A model generated the notes under the pieces. The model saw only the letters and a program-made list of their open reading frames with translations, was not told the origin of the DNA and did not search any database. Source: JBOGED01 sp050743625 (lineage in GTDB: Bacteria > Actinomycetota > Nitriliruptoria > Euzebyales > Egibacteraceae). From it: a DNA stretch of 12,993 bases. The position numbers and the translations under genes were made by a program. The stretch is from positions 1 through 12,993 of the forward strand of contig JBOGED010000181.1 in assembly GCA_050743625.1 (NCBI GenBank). The letters run 5' to 3'. Below, one piece after another: positions 5,986 to 12,974 of the stretch (positions within the stretch are counted from its first letter, which is position 1; every line of letters begins with the position of its first letter).

Positions 5986-7569
5986 ATGAGCCGCCCGCGC
6001 CTGCTCCTCGCGGTCGCGGTCTCGGCGGTTGCGCTCATCCTGGCTGGTTGCGCGGGTGGCGCGCGGGGTGGAATCACGATCGCCGCCGAGGTCGATACCG
6101 ACGAGCGCTACGGGATCGGCGTAGCGACCGGTGACGACAACCTGCGCAGGGGGATCAACGCGGCGCTGGCCGAGATCGTCGGTGACGGGACCTACGCGGA
6201 CATCTTCGAGCGCTGGTTCCCCGAGGGCGATATCCGGCGGCAACTCGAGGGGATCGCCGCGAGAGCTGAGGGAGGCGAGCGGGGCGATCCCGCGAGCTAC
6301 GAGTTGGCCGTGCCCGGCCGGATGGTCGTGGGGTCGGATCTGGCGTTCGCGCCGTTCGAGTTCGTCGAGGATGGTGAGAGCAAGGGCTTCGACATCGAGT
6401 TGGTCACCGAGATCGCCGGTCGCCTTAGCGTGGATGTCGAGTTCGTCAACACGAGCTTCGACACGATCTTCACCCAGCTCGCCAACGGCCAGTTCGACGC
6501 GATCGTCTCAGGTATCACGATCACCCCAGAGCGGGACGAGTCGATCGACTTCTCCACGCCGTATTTCGTCGCGACGCAAGGCATCGCCGTCTTGGGTGGG
6601 TCGGTCGTCGCCAGCGTCGCCGACCTGGACGGCAAGACGGTGGCGGTCCAGGCTGCCACCACCGGCGAGTCCTACGCGCGCGAGCGGTTCGCCGGCACGC
6701 AGGTCCTGTCCTTCCCCACGTCGGAGGCGGCGTTCGGCGCGCTTCGGGCAAACCAGGTCGACGCGGTATTTATTGATCTTCCGGTCGCGCAGCTGGCGGC
6801 CGAGGGCGAGGCGGTGGGCGGTGGCGTTCTCACCCAGTTCCTCAACGTGGAGCTGATCGTCGACACCCTCCCCGCGCTGATCGCCGAGGGGCTGGTCAAC
6901 ACGCTGTATCTGTCCGTGGGAGCGATCGCGATCGGCCTGGTTGCGGGGCTCGGACTGTCGCTGGTGGCGACGTCGGATCTCTGGTGGGTACGGCTGCCGG
7001 CGCGCGTCTATATCGACATCTTCCGTGGGCTGCCCGCGATTCTCACCATCGCGCTCGTCGGCCTTGGGCTTCCGAGCGTTCCTGGTCTCGACATCTTCGG
7101 TCGTGACCGCCGGCTCTACGCGATCCTCGCCTTGGGGCTGATCTCTACCGCGTATATCGCCGAGACGTTCCGCACGGGGATCCAGAGCCTCGACAAGGGT
7201 CAGATGGAGGCCGCGCGGAGCATGGGAATGAGCTACGCGATGGCGATGCGGCTGGTGATCGTCCCACAGGCGGTGCGCCGGGTCCTCCCCGCCCTGACCA
7301 ACGAGTTCATCGCGATCACCAAGGACTCGAGCCTCGCGTTCGTGCTCGGTATCGGCCTGGGCGAGCGCGATCTGTTCCGAGTAGGCCAGAACGTAAGCCA
7401 GCAGGTCGCGAACTTCTCGCCGTTGGTCGGCGCGGGGCTCGCCTACCTGCTCATCACCGTGCCGCTGACCCGCTTGGTCAACTACCTTGACGCGCGCCTG
7501 CGGCGCGGTGGATCACGATCCCCAGGCGATAAGCTCCCCGCGCCGATCCTCGCCGGCCAAGAACAATGA
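5986..7569 (+). CDS. Amino-acid ABC transporter, fused substrate-binding protein and permease; binding domain circularly permuted
   Basis: This lipoprotein/permease fusion should import a polar amino acid (PAAT/HisM-GlnP type). A signal peptide ends in lipobox LAGC with Cys22. The permease (about 285-510) has roughly five TM segments and the EAA loop near 390-416 (YIAETFRTG ... GQMEAARSMGMS). The binding domain is SBP_bac_3, but out of order. Residues 30-80 (AAEVDTDERYGIGV ... ALAEIVGDGTYADIFERWF) match what is normally the C-terminal end of the family. Residues 111-273 then hold the normal N-terminal and central parts: VVGSDLAFAPFEF, SGITITPERDESIDFSTPYF with ligand-binding Arg183, and DAVFIDLP with Asp264. 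They run straight into the permease without the usual C-terminal end. The result is a complete but circularly permuted domain, possibly from a tandem fusion with deletion. No GlnQ-type ATPase is nearby. The start at ATG 5986 lies 6 nt after the ANTAR stop; its Shine-Dalgarno is weak or distant. Confidence 0.9.
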   Translation: MSRPRLLLAVAVSAVALILAGCAGGARGGITIAAEVDTDERYGIGVATGDDNLRRGINAALAEIVGDGTYADIFERWFPEGDIRRQLEGIAARAEGGERGDPASYELAVPGRMVVGSDLAFAPFEFVEDGESKGFDIELVTEIAGRLSVDVEFVNTSFDTIFTQLANGQFDAIVSGITITPERDESIDFSTPYFVATQGIAVLGGSVVASVADLDGKTVAVQAATTGESYARERFAGTQVLSFPTSEAAFGALRANQVDAVFIDLPVAQLAAEGEAVGGGVLTQFLNVELIVDTLPALIAEGLVNTLYLSVGAIAIGLVAGLGLSLVATSDLWWVRLPARVYIDIFRGLPAILTIALVGLGLPSVPGLDIFGRDRRLYAILALGLISTAYIAETFRTGIQSLDKGQMEAARSMGMSYAMAMRLVIVPQAVRRVLPALTNEFIAITKDSSLAFVLGIGLGERDLFRVGQNVSQQVANFSPLVGAGLAYLLITVPLTRLVNYLDARLRRGGSRSPGDKLPAPILAGQEQ

Positions 7570-7650
7570 TCCCCCGAATGAGCTAAGAGATGCTCCCCTG
7601 GTCTAGAATCTGAGCTGAGTGCCGCGTACGAGGTGGGAGGAAACATTCCA
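7570..7650 (+). promoter_or_regulatory. Leader region before livJ with ribosome-binding site
   Basis: This 81-nt spacer is one of the two largest gaps in the operon. TAGAAT at 7604-7609 could be a -10 box, but no convincing -35 precedes it. A small stem GAGC/GCTC (7580-7583 with 7592-7595) encloses an 8-nt loop. GGGAGGAAA at 7635-7643 is a strong Shine-Dalgarno seven bases before ATG 7651, and it excludes GTG 7633, which would lie within the ribosome site. No clear ANTAR-type twin hexaloop hairpin is visible by eye. Confidence 0.45.
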
Positions 7651-8817
7651 ATGTATGAAGACGGGCGTCCGCGTTGGCGGGAAATGGTGTTGTCGGTTGC
7701 GCTTGCGCTGCTCGTAGCCGCGTGCGGAGGAGGAGGGGACGGTGGCCAAGCGGGGGGCGAGGCCTGCCCGGAAGATGGCGTCGCGCTCGCGTTCTTCGGG
7801 CCACTGACCGGGCCGAACAGCCCGCAGCTCGGGATCAACATTCGCGATGGCGCCCAGCTCGCGATCAACCAGTACATGGAGGGAAACCCCTCATGCCCAG
7901 TCGAGCTGGTGCAGTTCGACTCTCAAGCCGACCCCGCACAGGCGCCGGCGCTGGCGCAGCAAGCTGTCCAGAACGAGAAGATCGTTGCGGTCATCGGACC
8001 GACCTACTCAGGTGAGTCCAATGTGGCCAACCCGATCTTCGACGAGGCGGGGTTGCCGATCGTCACCGCGTCCGCCACTGCGGTGGGGTTGTCGACGAAC
8101 GGGTGGGACATCTTCCACCGTGCGGTGGGCAACGACAACGCGCAAGGTCCCGCCGCGGCGGCGTACATCGCCGAGACGCTTGGGGCTTCGAGAGTCTCCG
8201 TCATCGACGACCGTAGCGAGTATGGGTTAGGGATCGCCACAATCGTGCGTGAGGGATTGGGTGACCTGGCCGTCCACAACGATGCGATCGACGCCAGTCA
8301 GCAGGATTACTCAAGCACGGTGAACGGCGTGAGGGCGGCCAATGTCGACGCCATCTTCTTCGCCGGCTACTACCAGCAGGGCGGCCTGCTCCTCAAGCAG
8401 CTCCGGGACGCCGGGGTCACTGCCACCTTCGTCTCAGACGACGGCTCCAGGGACGAGCGGCTGATCGAGGTCGCAGGTGGGCCGGCGATAACCGAGGGTG
8501 TGCTGCTCACCTGCCCGTGCACACCGAACGGCGAGCTCCAGGGCGGGGAGGAGTTCGTGGCCGCCTACACCGAGGCGTACGGCGGCGCGCCTGGCATCTA
8601 CTCTTCGGAGGGGTTCGACGTGACGAACATGCTGCTTGAAGCAATCTCCGAGGGGAACGTCGGCCGGCCGTCGATCAACGAGTGGTTGGACACCGCGTCG
8701 TATCAGGGCCTTACGAAGACGCTCCAGTTTGAGGAGAACGGCGAACTCCCCAGCAGCACCATCTACATGTACGAGGTCCAGGGAGGTCAGATCGTGCCGC
8801 TGGGGCCGATTGGGTAG
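7651..8817 (+). CDS. livJ: Branched-chain amino-acid ABC transporter substrate-binding lipoprotein
   Basis: This is the extracytoplasmic binding protein of a LIV-I type transporter (Peripla_BP_6, type I fold), delivering leucine, isoleucine, valine or a related amide or amino acid to LivHM. It has 388 residues from ATG 7651. A basic N-terminus and hydrophobic stretch lead to lipobox LVAAC with Cys25, then a Gly/Asp-rich linker. Family landmarks follow: VALAFFGPLTGPNSPQLGINIRDGAQLA, AVIGPTYSGESNVANPIF, the ligand-loop region IVTASATA, DRSEYGLGIA and the hinge AIFFAGYYQQGGLLLKQLRDAG. A CPC cysteine pair lies in LLTCPCTPNG. With the other two cysteines of the mature domain (GEACPEDG and NPSCPVEL) it could form disulfides outside the cell. 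Length is typical. It is followed by an intercistronic hairpin, and then livH. The exact substrate cannot be read from sequence; amide sensors such as AmiC belong to the same fold. Confidence 0.93.
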   Translation: MYEDGRPRWREMVLSVALALLVAACGGGGDGGQAGGEACPEDGVALAFFGPLTGPNSPQLGINIRDGAQLAINQYMEGNPSCPVELVQFDSQADPAQAPALAQQAVQNEKIVAVIGPTYSGESNVANPIFDEAGLPIVTASATAVGLSTNGWDIFHRAVGNDNAQGPAAAAYIAETLGASRVSVIDDRSEYGLGIATIVREGLGDLAVHNDAIDASQQDYSSTVNGVRAANVDAIFFAGYYQQGGLLLKQLRDAGVTATFVSDDGSRDERLIEVAGGPAITEGVLLTCPCTPNGELQGGEEFVAAYTEAYGGAPGIYSSEGFDVTNMLLEAISEGNVGRPSINEWLDTASYQGLTKTLQFEENGELPSSTIYMYEVQGGQIVPLGPIG

Positions 8818-8818
8818 A

Positions 8819-8840
8819 CGCGCGGCATGCGCGCGGCATG
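8819..8840 (+). repeat. 11-bp tandem duplication after livJ
   Basis: CGCGCGGCATG occurs twice head to tail directly after the livJ stop codon. It is a small perfect duplication, probably by slippage. No function is evident. Confidence 0.8.
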
Positions 8841-8842
8841 AA

Positions 8843-8878
8843 GGACAGGGTCAGGGACTGTCGTTCTCGACCCTGTCC
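8843..8878 (+). terminator. Intercistronic stem-loop between livJ and livH
   Basis: GGACAGGGTC and GACCCTGTCC form a perfect 10-bp stem around a 16-nt loop. No T-run follows, so full termination is doubtful. A stem at this place, after a binding-protein gene and before its permease, typically protects the upstream mRNA or causes partial termination, giving more LivJ than LivH. GACAG (8844-8848) can instead pair with CTGTC at 8858-8862, so two exclusive folds exist, as in attenuators. Confidence 0.55.
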
Positions 8879-8883
8879 GTGAC

Positions 8884-8888
8884 AGGAG
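8884..8888 (+). promoter_or_regulatory. Shine-Dalgarno supporting an ATT start for livH
   Basis: AGGAG lies six bases before ATT 8895. No ATG, GTG or TTG in the livH frame stands at a proper distance from it. The next in-frame GTG, at 8931, has no ribosome site. Confidence 0.6.
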
Positions 8889-8894
8889 ACGTCG

Positions 8895-9842
8895 ATTAGC
8901 GATCTCGTCAACCAGTTCTGGCCGGCAACGGTGGATGGTCTCGCCAACGGCGCGATCTATGCGCTCATCGCGCTGGGTTATACGTTGGTGTACGGCGTGT
9001 TGAAGCTCATCAACTTCGCGCACTCCGAGATCTTTATGATCGGGACGTTCTCCGCCCTATTCGCGACGGGTTGGTTGGGCGTCGCCTCGGGGCCCAGCGC
9101 GATACAGACCGGTGGGGCGCTCGTCTTCACCCTGCTCTTCGCCGCGATCGTGGCGATGCTCGCATCGGGGATCTCGGCCGTCGCCCTCGAGCGGATCGCC
9201 TACCGGCCGTTGCGCAAACGCGGAGCGGGGCGGCTCGCCGCGCTGATCTCGGCGATCGGGGCCTCGTTCTTCCTGCAGGAGGTCTTCGCGCTGTGGCAGG
9301 GACGCGACATCGAGGCGTTCCCCAGGATCCTGGCGAAGACGCAGCTGTTCGCGTTCGAGGGAGCCGACGTCCGGATCGACAAGGTCCTCGTCCTCGTCGC
9401 CGCGCTGGTCATGATGGTGGTGCTCGACCGGTTCGTGAACGCCACCCGCCTTGGCCTCGGCATCCGCGCGGTCGCCCAGGACCCGGAGACCGCCACCATG
9501 ATGGGCGTGAACATCGACCGTGTCGTCACGCTGACCTTCCTGCTCGGCGGGATCATGGCGGGCGCTGCGGGCATGTTGTACGTGGTGTATCTAGAGGTCA
9601 CGTTCTTCAGCGTCGGCTTTACCCTGGGCGTGAAGGCATTCACGGCCGCCGTGCTCGGCGGGATCGGCAACCTGCGCGGCGCCCTGCTCGGAGGGCTGGC
9701 GCTTGGGATGATCGAGAACTATGGTGCGGCGGTCTGGGGCGCGGCCTGGAAGGACGTCATCGCGTTCTCGATACTTGTGATCGTGCTGATGTTCCGACCC
9801 ACCGGCCTGCTCGGTGAGTCCCTGGGTGTAGCGAGGGCCTGA
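8895..9842 (+). CDS. livH: Branched-chain amino-acid ABC transporter permease LivH
   Basis: This inner-membrane permease pairs with LivM to form the channel of the LIV-I importer. The sequence has family landmarks: GLANGAIYALIALGYTLVYGVLKLINFAHSE near the N-terminus, AVALERIAYRPLRKRGA, LGLGIRAVAQDPETATMMGVNIDRV (the ATPase-contacting EAA-like loop), AFTAAVLGGIGNLRGALLGG and a C-terminal FRPTGLLGE. It has about eight hydrophobic segments and 315 residues from ATT 8895. From GTG 8931 the protein would start MDGLANG and lose 12 residues (SDLVNQFWPAT) that homologues normally have, while the ribosome site fits ATT. I therefore annotate a non-canonical ATT start with moderate confidence; a base error for ATG is the alternative. 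The gene ends in TGATG, overlapping livM by one base, so translation is coupled. Confidence 0.9.
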   Translation: MSDLVNQFWPATVDGLANGAIYALIALGYTLVYGVLKLINFAHSEIFMIGTFSALFATGWLGVASGPSAIQTGGALVFTLLFAAIVAMLASGISAVALERIAYRPLRKRGAGRLAALISAIGASFFLQEVFALWQGRDIEAFPRILAKTQLFAFEGADVRIDKVLVLVAALVMMVVLDRFVNATRLGLGIRAVAQDPETATMMGVNIDRVVTLTFLLGGIMAGAAGMLYVVYLEVTFFSVGFTLGVKAFTAAVLGGIGNLRGALLGGLALGMIENYGAAVWGAAWKDVIAFSILVIVLMFRPTGLLGESLGVARA

Positions 9843-10957
9843 TGGCGACGATCTCGCGGCTGCGCGATCGGCTCGACATCACCAACCCTGTAACGAAGGC
9901 GTGGACCGCGCTTCCCACGTGGCCGCGCCGGCTGCTAGCGCTGGCCGGAGTGCTGTTTCTCTACATCCTTCCCTCGCTGCGGATTCCCCTACTCGACACT
10001 CCGGGCTCGGACTTCGCGAGCGTGCTGTTCTACCCGGTCGGGATGTACGTGCTGCTGGGGATTGGGCTCAACATCGTCATCGGTCAAGCCGGGCTCCTGG
10101 ACCTCGGGTATGTCGCATTCTTCGCGATCGGCGCCTACACGATGGCGGTGTTAGGTACCACCGTTGGGCTTTCCTTCTGGGTGATCCTGCCGATCGCGGT
10201 CGCGCTGTCGATGGCCGCTGGCGTGATCCTGGGCTCGCCCACCCTGCGGTTACGTGGGGACTACCTCGCGATCGTGACGCTCGGATTCGGCGAGATCATC
10301 CGCTTGACGGCCCGGAACACGCCATCCCTCGGCGGTCCCCGAGGGATCGCGGGCATCCCGCACCCGCCCGACATTGGGCCGCTCGAGTTCGGGGTTCTCG
10401 ACTCGAGGCCGTACTACTGGCTGCTGCTCTCCTTCATCATTCTGGTCATCTTCTTCGTCCGGCGCCTCGAGCGCAGCCGGGTCGGCCGCGCGTGGACCGC
10501 GATCCGTGAGGATGAAGACGCCGCGGAGCTGATGGGGGTACCGACCTTCCGGTTCAAGCTGTGGGCGTTCGCGATGGGGGCGGGGATCGGGGGGATGGGC
10601 GGCACGATCTTTGCCTCAAAGGTCATCGCGATTACACCCGACAACTTCACGCTGATCCTCTCGATCCTCCTCGCGTCCGCGGTCGTGCTCGGCGGCTCGG
10701 GCAACATGGTGGGTGTCATCGTCGGCGCGATAGTGATCGGCTACCTCCCCGAACGATTCAGGGAGTTCCAAGAGCTGCGCGTCCTGATCTTCGGGGCGGC
10801 GCTCGTCGCGATGATGGTGTTCCGGCCGCAGGGGTTGATCCCCAGCCGGCGCCGCTCGGCGGAGCTGTCTCACGCGCCGCCCGGTGCGATGGGAGCGCTC
10901 GGCGCGGAGACGGAGGCAGATCTTGCCACCTCGGAGGTGGGCGGTCGCCATGACTGA
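9842..10957 (+). CDS. livM: Branched-chain amino-acid ABC transporter permease LivM
   Basis: This is the second permease subunit of the LIV-I importer, 371 residues with about nine to ten hydrophobic segments. Landmarks are the NIVIGQAGLLDLGYVAFFAIGAY region, SPTLRLRGDYLAIVTLGFGEIIRL, GGPRGIAGIP, and the coupling loop RSRVGRAWTAIREDEDAAELMGVPTFRFKLWAFAMGA. After FRPQGLIPSRRR follows a soluble tail of roughly 40 residues rich in Ala and Glu, with no visible domain. ATG 9842 overlaps the livH stop by one base, with GAGGG four bases before it. Its own stop overlaps the start of livG. The gene is intact and of the family's usual length. Confidence 0.94.
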   Translation: MATISRLRDRLDITNPVTKAWTALPTWPRRLLALAGVLFLYILPSLRIPLLDTPGSDFASVLFYPVGMYVLLGIGLNIVIGQAGLLDLGYVAFFAIGAYTMAVLGTTVGLSFWVILPIAVALSMAAGVILGSPTLRLRGDYLAIVTLGFGEIIRLTARNTPSLGGPRGIAGIPHPPDIGPLEFGVLDSRPYYWLLLSFIILVIFFVRRLERSRVGRAWTAIREDEDAAELMGVPTFRFKLWAFAMGAGIGGMGGTIFASKVIAITPDNFTLILSILLASAVVLGGSGNMVGVIVGAIVIGYLPERFREFQELRVLIFGAALVAMMVFRPQGLIPSRRRSAELSHAPPGAMGALGAETEADLATSEVGGRHD

Positions 10958-11732
10958 GGGAACTCCGCTGCTCGAGCTGGTGGGTGTGACCATGCGGTTC
11001 GGCGGCGTGACCGCGCTGTCCGGGGTCGACCTCGCGATCGGCGAGGGCGAGATCCTCGCGCTGATCGGGCCCAATGGTGCCGGAAAGACCACGGTGTTCA
11101 ACGTCGTCACCGGCGTGTTCTCACCGACTAGCGGCCAAGTCCGCTTCAATGGCCAATCGATCCTCGGCCGCAAGCGGTACCAGATCGCGAAGAACGGCAT
11201 CGCACGAACGTTCCAGAATATCCGTCTTTTTCCGGATATGTCCGCGCTGGAGAACGTGATGGTCGGCGCTGACGCCCGGAGCAGGACGAGCGTGCCCGGC
11301 GCGCTGCTCGGCCTCAGGCGCTCCCACCGGGAAGAGAAGGCGAGCCGGGAGCTGGCCATGGAGCTATTGCGCTTCATGGGGATCGAGCACCGCGCCGAGG
11401 AGGCCGCGAGGAACCTCCCGTATGGCGACCAACGACGGCTCGAGCTCGCGCGGGCGATGGCTACCAAGCCACGGCTGCTCCTGCTGGACGAGCCGGCGGC
11501 CGGTTTCAACCCGGCTGAGAAGCAGCAGCTGGCGGACCTGATCGTCCGCATCCGAGACGACGGCTATACCGTGTTCCTCATCGAACACGACATGAGCCTG
11601 GTCATGGGGATCTCGGATCGCGTCTCGGTGCTCGACTTCGGTGAGAAGATCGCCGAAGGGCCGCCGCGCGAAATTCAACGAGATCCCCGCGTGATCGAGG
11701 CGTACCTGGGAGCGGCGGCCGATGCTTCTTGA
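10950..11732 (+). CDS. livG: Branched-chain amino-acid ABC transporter ATPase LivG
   Basis: This is one of two ATPases powering the LIV-I importer, on the cytosolic face of LivHM. It has 260 residues from ATG 10950, with Walker A GPNGAGKTT (40-48), Q-loop Gln89 in ARTFQNIRLF, a signature LPYGDQRRLE (156-165; the degenerate signature usual for LivG), Walker B LLLLDEP (176-182) and switch His213 in IEHDM. The C-terminal BCA_ABC_TP region ends EIQRDPRVIEAYLG. ATG 10950 is chosen because GGAGGT lies 11 bases upstream. The frame extends to 10884, but the arginine-rich upstream residues are only the livM coding sequence read out of frame. It overlaps livM by eight bases and livF by eleven. Confidence 0.95.
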   Translation: MTEGTPLLELVGVTMRFGGVTALSGVDLAIGEGEILALIGPNGAGKTTVFNVVTGVFSPTSGQVRFNGQSILGRKRYQIAKNGIARTFQNIRLFPDMSALENVMVGADARSRTSVPGALLGLRRSHREEKASRELAMELLRFMGIEHRAEEAARNLPYGDQRRLELARAMATKPRLLLLDEPAAGFNPAEKQQLADLIVRIRDDGYTVFLIEHDMSLVMGISDRVSVLDFGEKIAEGPPREIQRDPRVIEAYLGAAADAS

Positions 11733-12441
11733 GCTTGACGAGGTCACTGTCCACTACGGCAAGATCCAGGCGCTCAAGGGAGCGACGCTCGAGGTAGGCG
11801 AGGGTGAGGTCGTCACTCTGATCGGTGGCAACGGGGCTGGCAAGACGACCACGTTGCGGACGATCTCGGGCATCCGCCCGTTGACTTCTGGCACGATCAG
11901 CTTCCGCGGCGAGGACATCAGCCGGGTCCCCGCGTACCGCCGCGTCGAGATGGGCATCTCACAGGCGCCTGAGGGCCGGCGGATCTTCCCGGGCATGTCG
12001 GTCCGGGAGAACCTCGAGATGGGAGCGTATGCCCGGCGTCGGGTCACGAAGCGGGAGGACTTCGATCGCGTCTACCAGCTGTTCCCCCGCCTCGCCGAAC
12101 GCCGGGACCAGCCGGGCGGCACGTTGTCCGGTGGCGAGCAGCAGATGCTCGCGATCGGCCGGGGGCTGATGGCGCGCCCGCGCCTCCTGCTGCTCGACGA
12201 GCCGTCGATGGGACTCGCGCCCAAGCTCGTCGAGCAGATCTTCGCGATCATCTCCGAGATCAACGCCCAGGGAACGACGATCTTGCTGGTCGAGCAGAAC
12301 GCCGCGATGGCGCTGCAGCACGCTCAACGCGCCTACGTGCTGGAGAGCGGGACGATCGTCAAGAGCGACACCGCCTCACAGCTCCTCGACGACGAGTCCG
12401 TGAGGGCTGCGTACCTGGGGACGGGCTCAGGCGGCTTGTGA
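11722..12441 (+). CDS. livF: Branched-chain amino-acid ABC transporter ATPase LivF
   Basis: This is the second LIV-I ATPase, 239 residues. It has Walker A GNGAGKTT (36-43), Q-loop Gln81 in SQAPEGRRIFPGMSV, a canonical signature LSGGEQ (135-140), Walker B LLLLDEPSMGL (155-165) and the switch position occupied by Gln192 in VEQNA. The Gln in place of His is normal for LivF. ATG 11722 lies inside the end of livG (11-base overlap), with GGGAG nine bases upstream. It is the last gene of the operon and faces the SnoaL-like gene tail to tail. Confidence 0.95.
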   Translation: MLLELDEVTVHYGKIQALKGATLEVGEGEVVTLIGGNGAGKTTTLRTISGIRPLTSGTISFRGEDISRVPAYRRVEMGISQAPEGRRIFPGMSVRENLEMGAYARRRVTKREDFDRVYQLFPRLAERRDQPGGTLSGGEQQMLAIGRGLMARPRLLLLDEPSMGLAPKLVEQIFAIISEINAQGTTILLVEQNAAMALQHAQRAYVLESGTIVKSDTASQLLDDESVRAAYLGTGSGGL

Positions 12442-12470
12442 CGGGCGCGGCGCGTTACGCGGGCGTGCCC

Positions 12471-12489
12471 GGACGCGTCGACAGCGTCC
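12471..12489. terminator. Hairpin between convergent livF and SnoaL-like gene
   Basis: GGACGC and GCGTCC form a 6-bp stem with a 7-nt loop, placed 30 bases after livF and 17 bases beyond the end of the opposing gene. There is no T-tract, as is common in high-GC actinobacteria. A bidirectional terminator is plausible from position. Confidence 0.4.
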
Positions 12490-12505
12490 AGGCCCTCCTC
12501 TCCAG

Positions 12506-12881
12506 CTACTGCTGGGTGCCCCAAGGGTTGTCGATCACGAACAGCCAGCTGCCGTCTGGCTGCTGGCGCAGGACGTCGGAGGCTCTACCGCTCATCGCCG
12601 GTGCTCCCGTCTGGCGCGGTCCCCTCCAGCGTCCAGTTGGAGTTGACCAGCGCGAGGCCTTGAGCCTCGAAGATGCTGCGCACCTCGAGGTCGAACGCCG
12701 GCTTGACGGCGAGAAAGCTCTGCAGCGCGATGCGGATCGCTTCGATACCGGTCACCGGCTGCCCTGGCTGCGCGACAAGGGTCGCCCCAGGCTCGTACAG
12801 GGCGATGAGCGCATCGATGTCGACCTCGTTGAACGCCGCCGATACCTGGCCGAGCAGCTCTTTGGGACTGTGTGCGCCCAT
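12506..12881 (-). pseudogene. SnoaL-like/NTF2-fold protein, frameshifted
   Basis: This is a small cone-shaped alpha+beta (NTF2/SnoaL) protein of about 125 residues when whole. Members include ketosteroid-isomerase-like proteins of mostly unknown role. From ATG 12881 the frame reads MGAHSPKELLGQVSAAFNEVDIDALIALYEP, continues through GLALVNSNWTLEGTAPDGST and stops early at 12585-12587 (98 aa). The missing end is present in another frame: SGRASDVLRQQPDGSW, then LFVIDNPWGTQQ and a stop at 12506-12508. The break lies near 12594-12600 and looks like a 2-base loss. The start is well supported by AAGGAGGT at 12889-12896, seven bases away. Either the gene has decayed or the sequence carries an indel error. 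Its promoter would have to lie in the 58 bases before the terminal repeat or inside it. Confidence 0.8.
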
Positions 12882-12939
12882 TGTGATGACCTCCTTGTCT
12901 AAACCGCCGTGACTCCCGCAGCGTACGTCCCGGCCGGCA

Positions 12940-12974
12940 CCAGAGCTCCTGACATAGTGCGATAATTCGTGCGG
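12940..12974 (-). repeat. Terminal inverted repeat, right copy
   Basis: This is an exact reverse complement of bases 1-35. Read outward from the window, both ends enter the same sequence (CCAGAGCTCCTGACATAGTG ...). A further 19 bases (12975-12993) continue here beyond what the left end shows. It is best explained as the end of a multicopy mobile element at each side of the segment. The family is not recognised. Confidence 0.85.

Noticed and set aside
10616..11551. 311-codon minus-strand frame opposite livM/livG
   Set aside because: Serine/arginine-rich antisense translation overlapping two well-supported transporter genes.
12290..12300. LivF switch histidine replaced by Gln as a defect
   Set aside because: VEQNA with Gln is the normal form in LivF-type ATPases, so it is not unusual.
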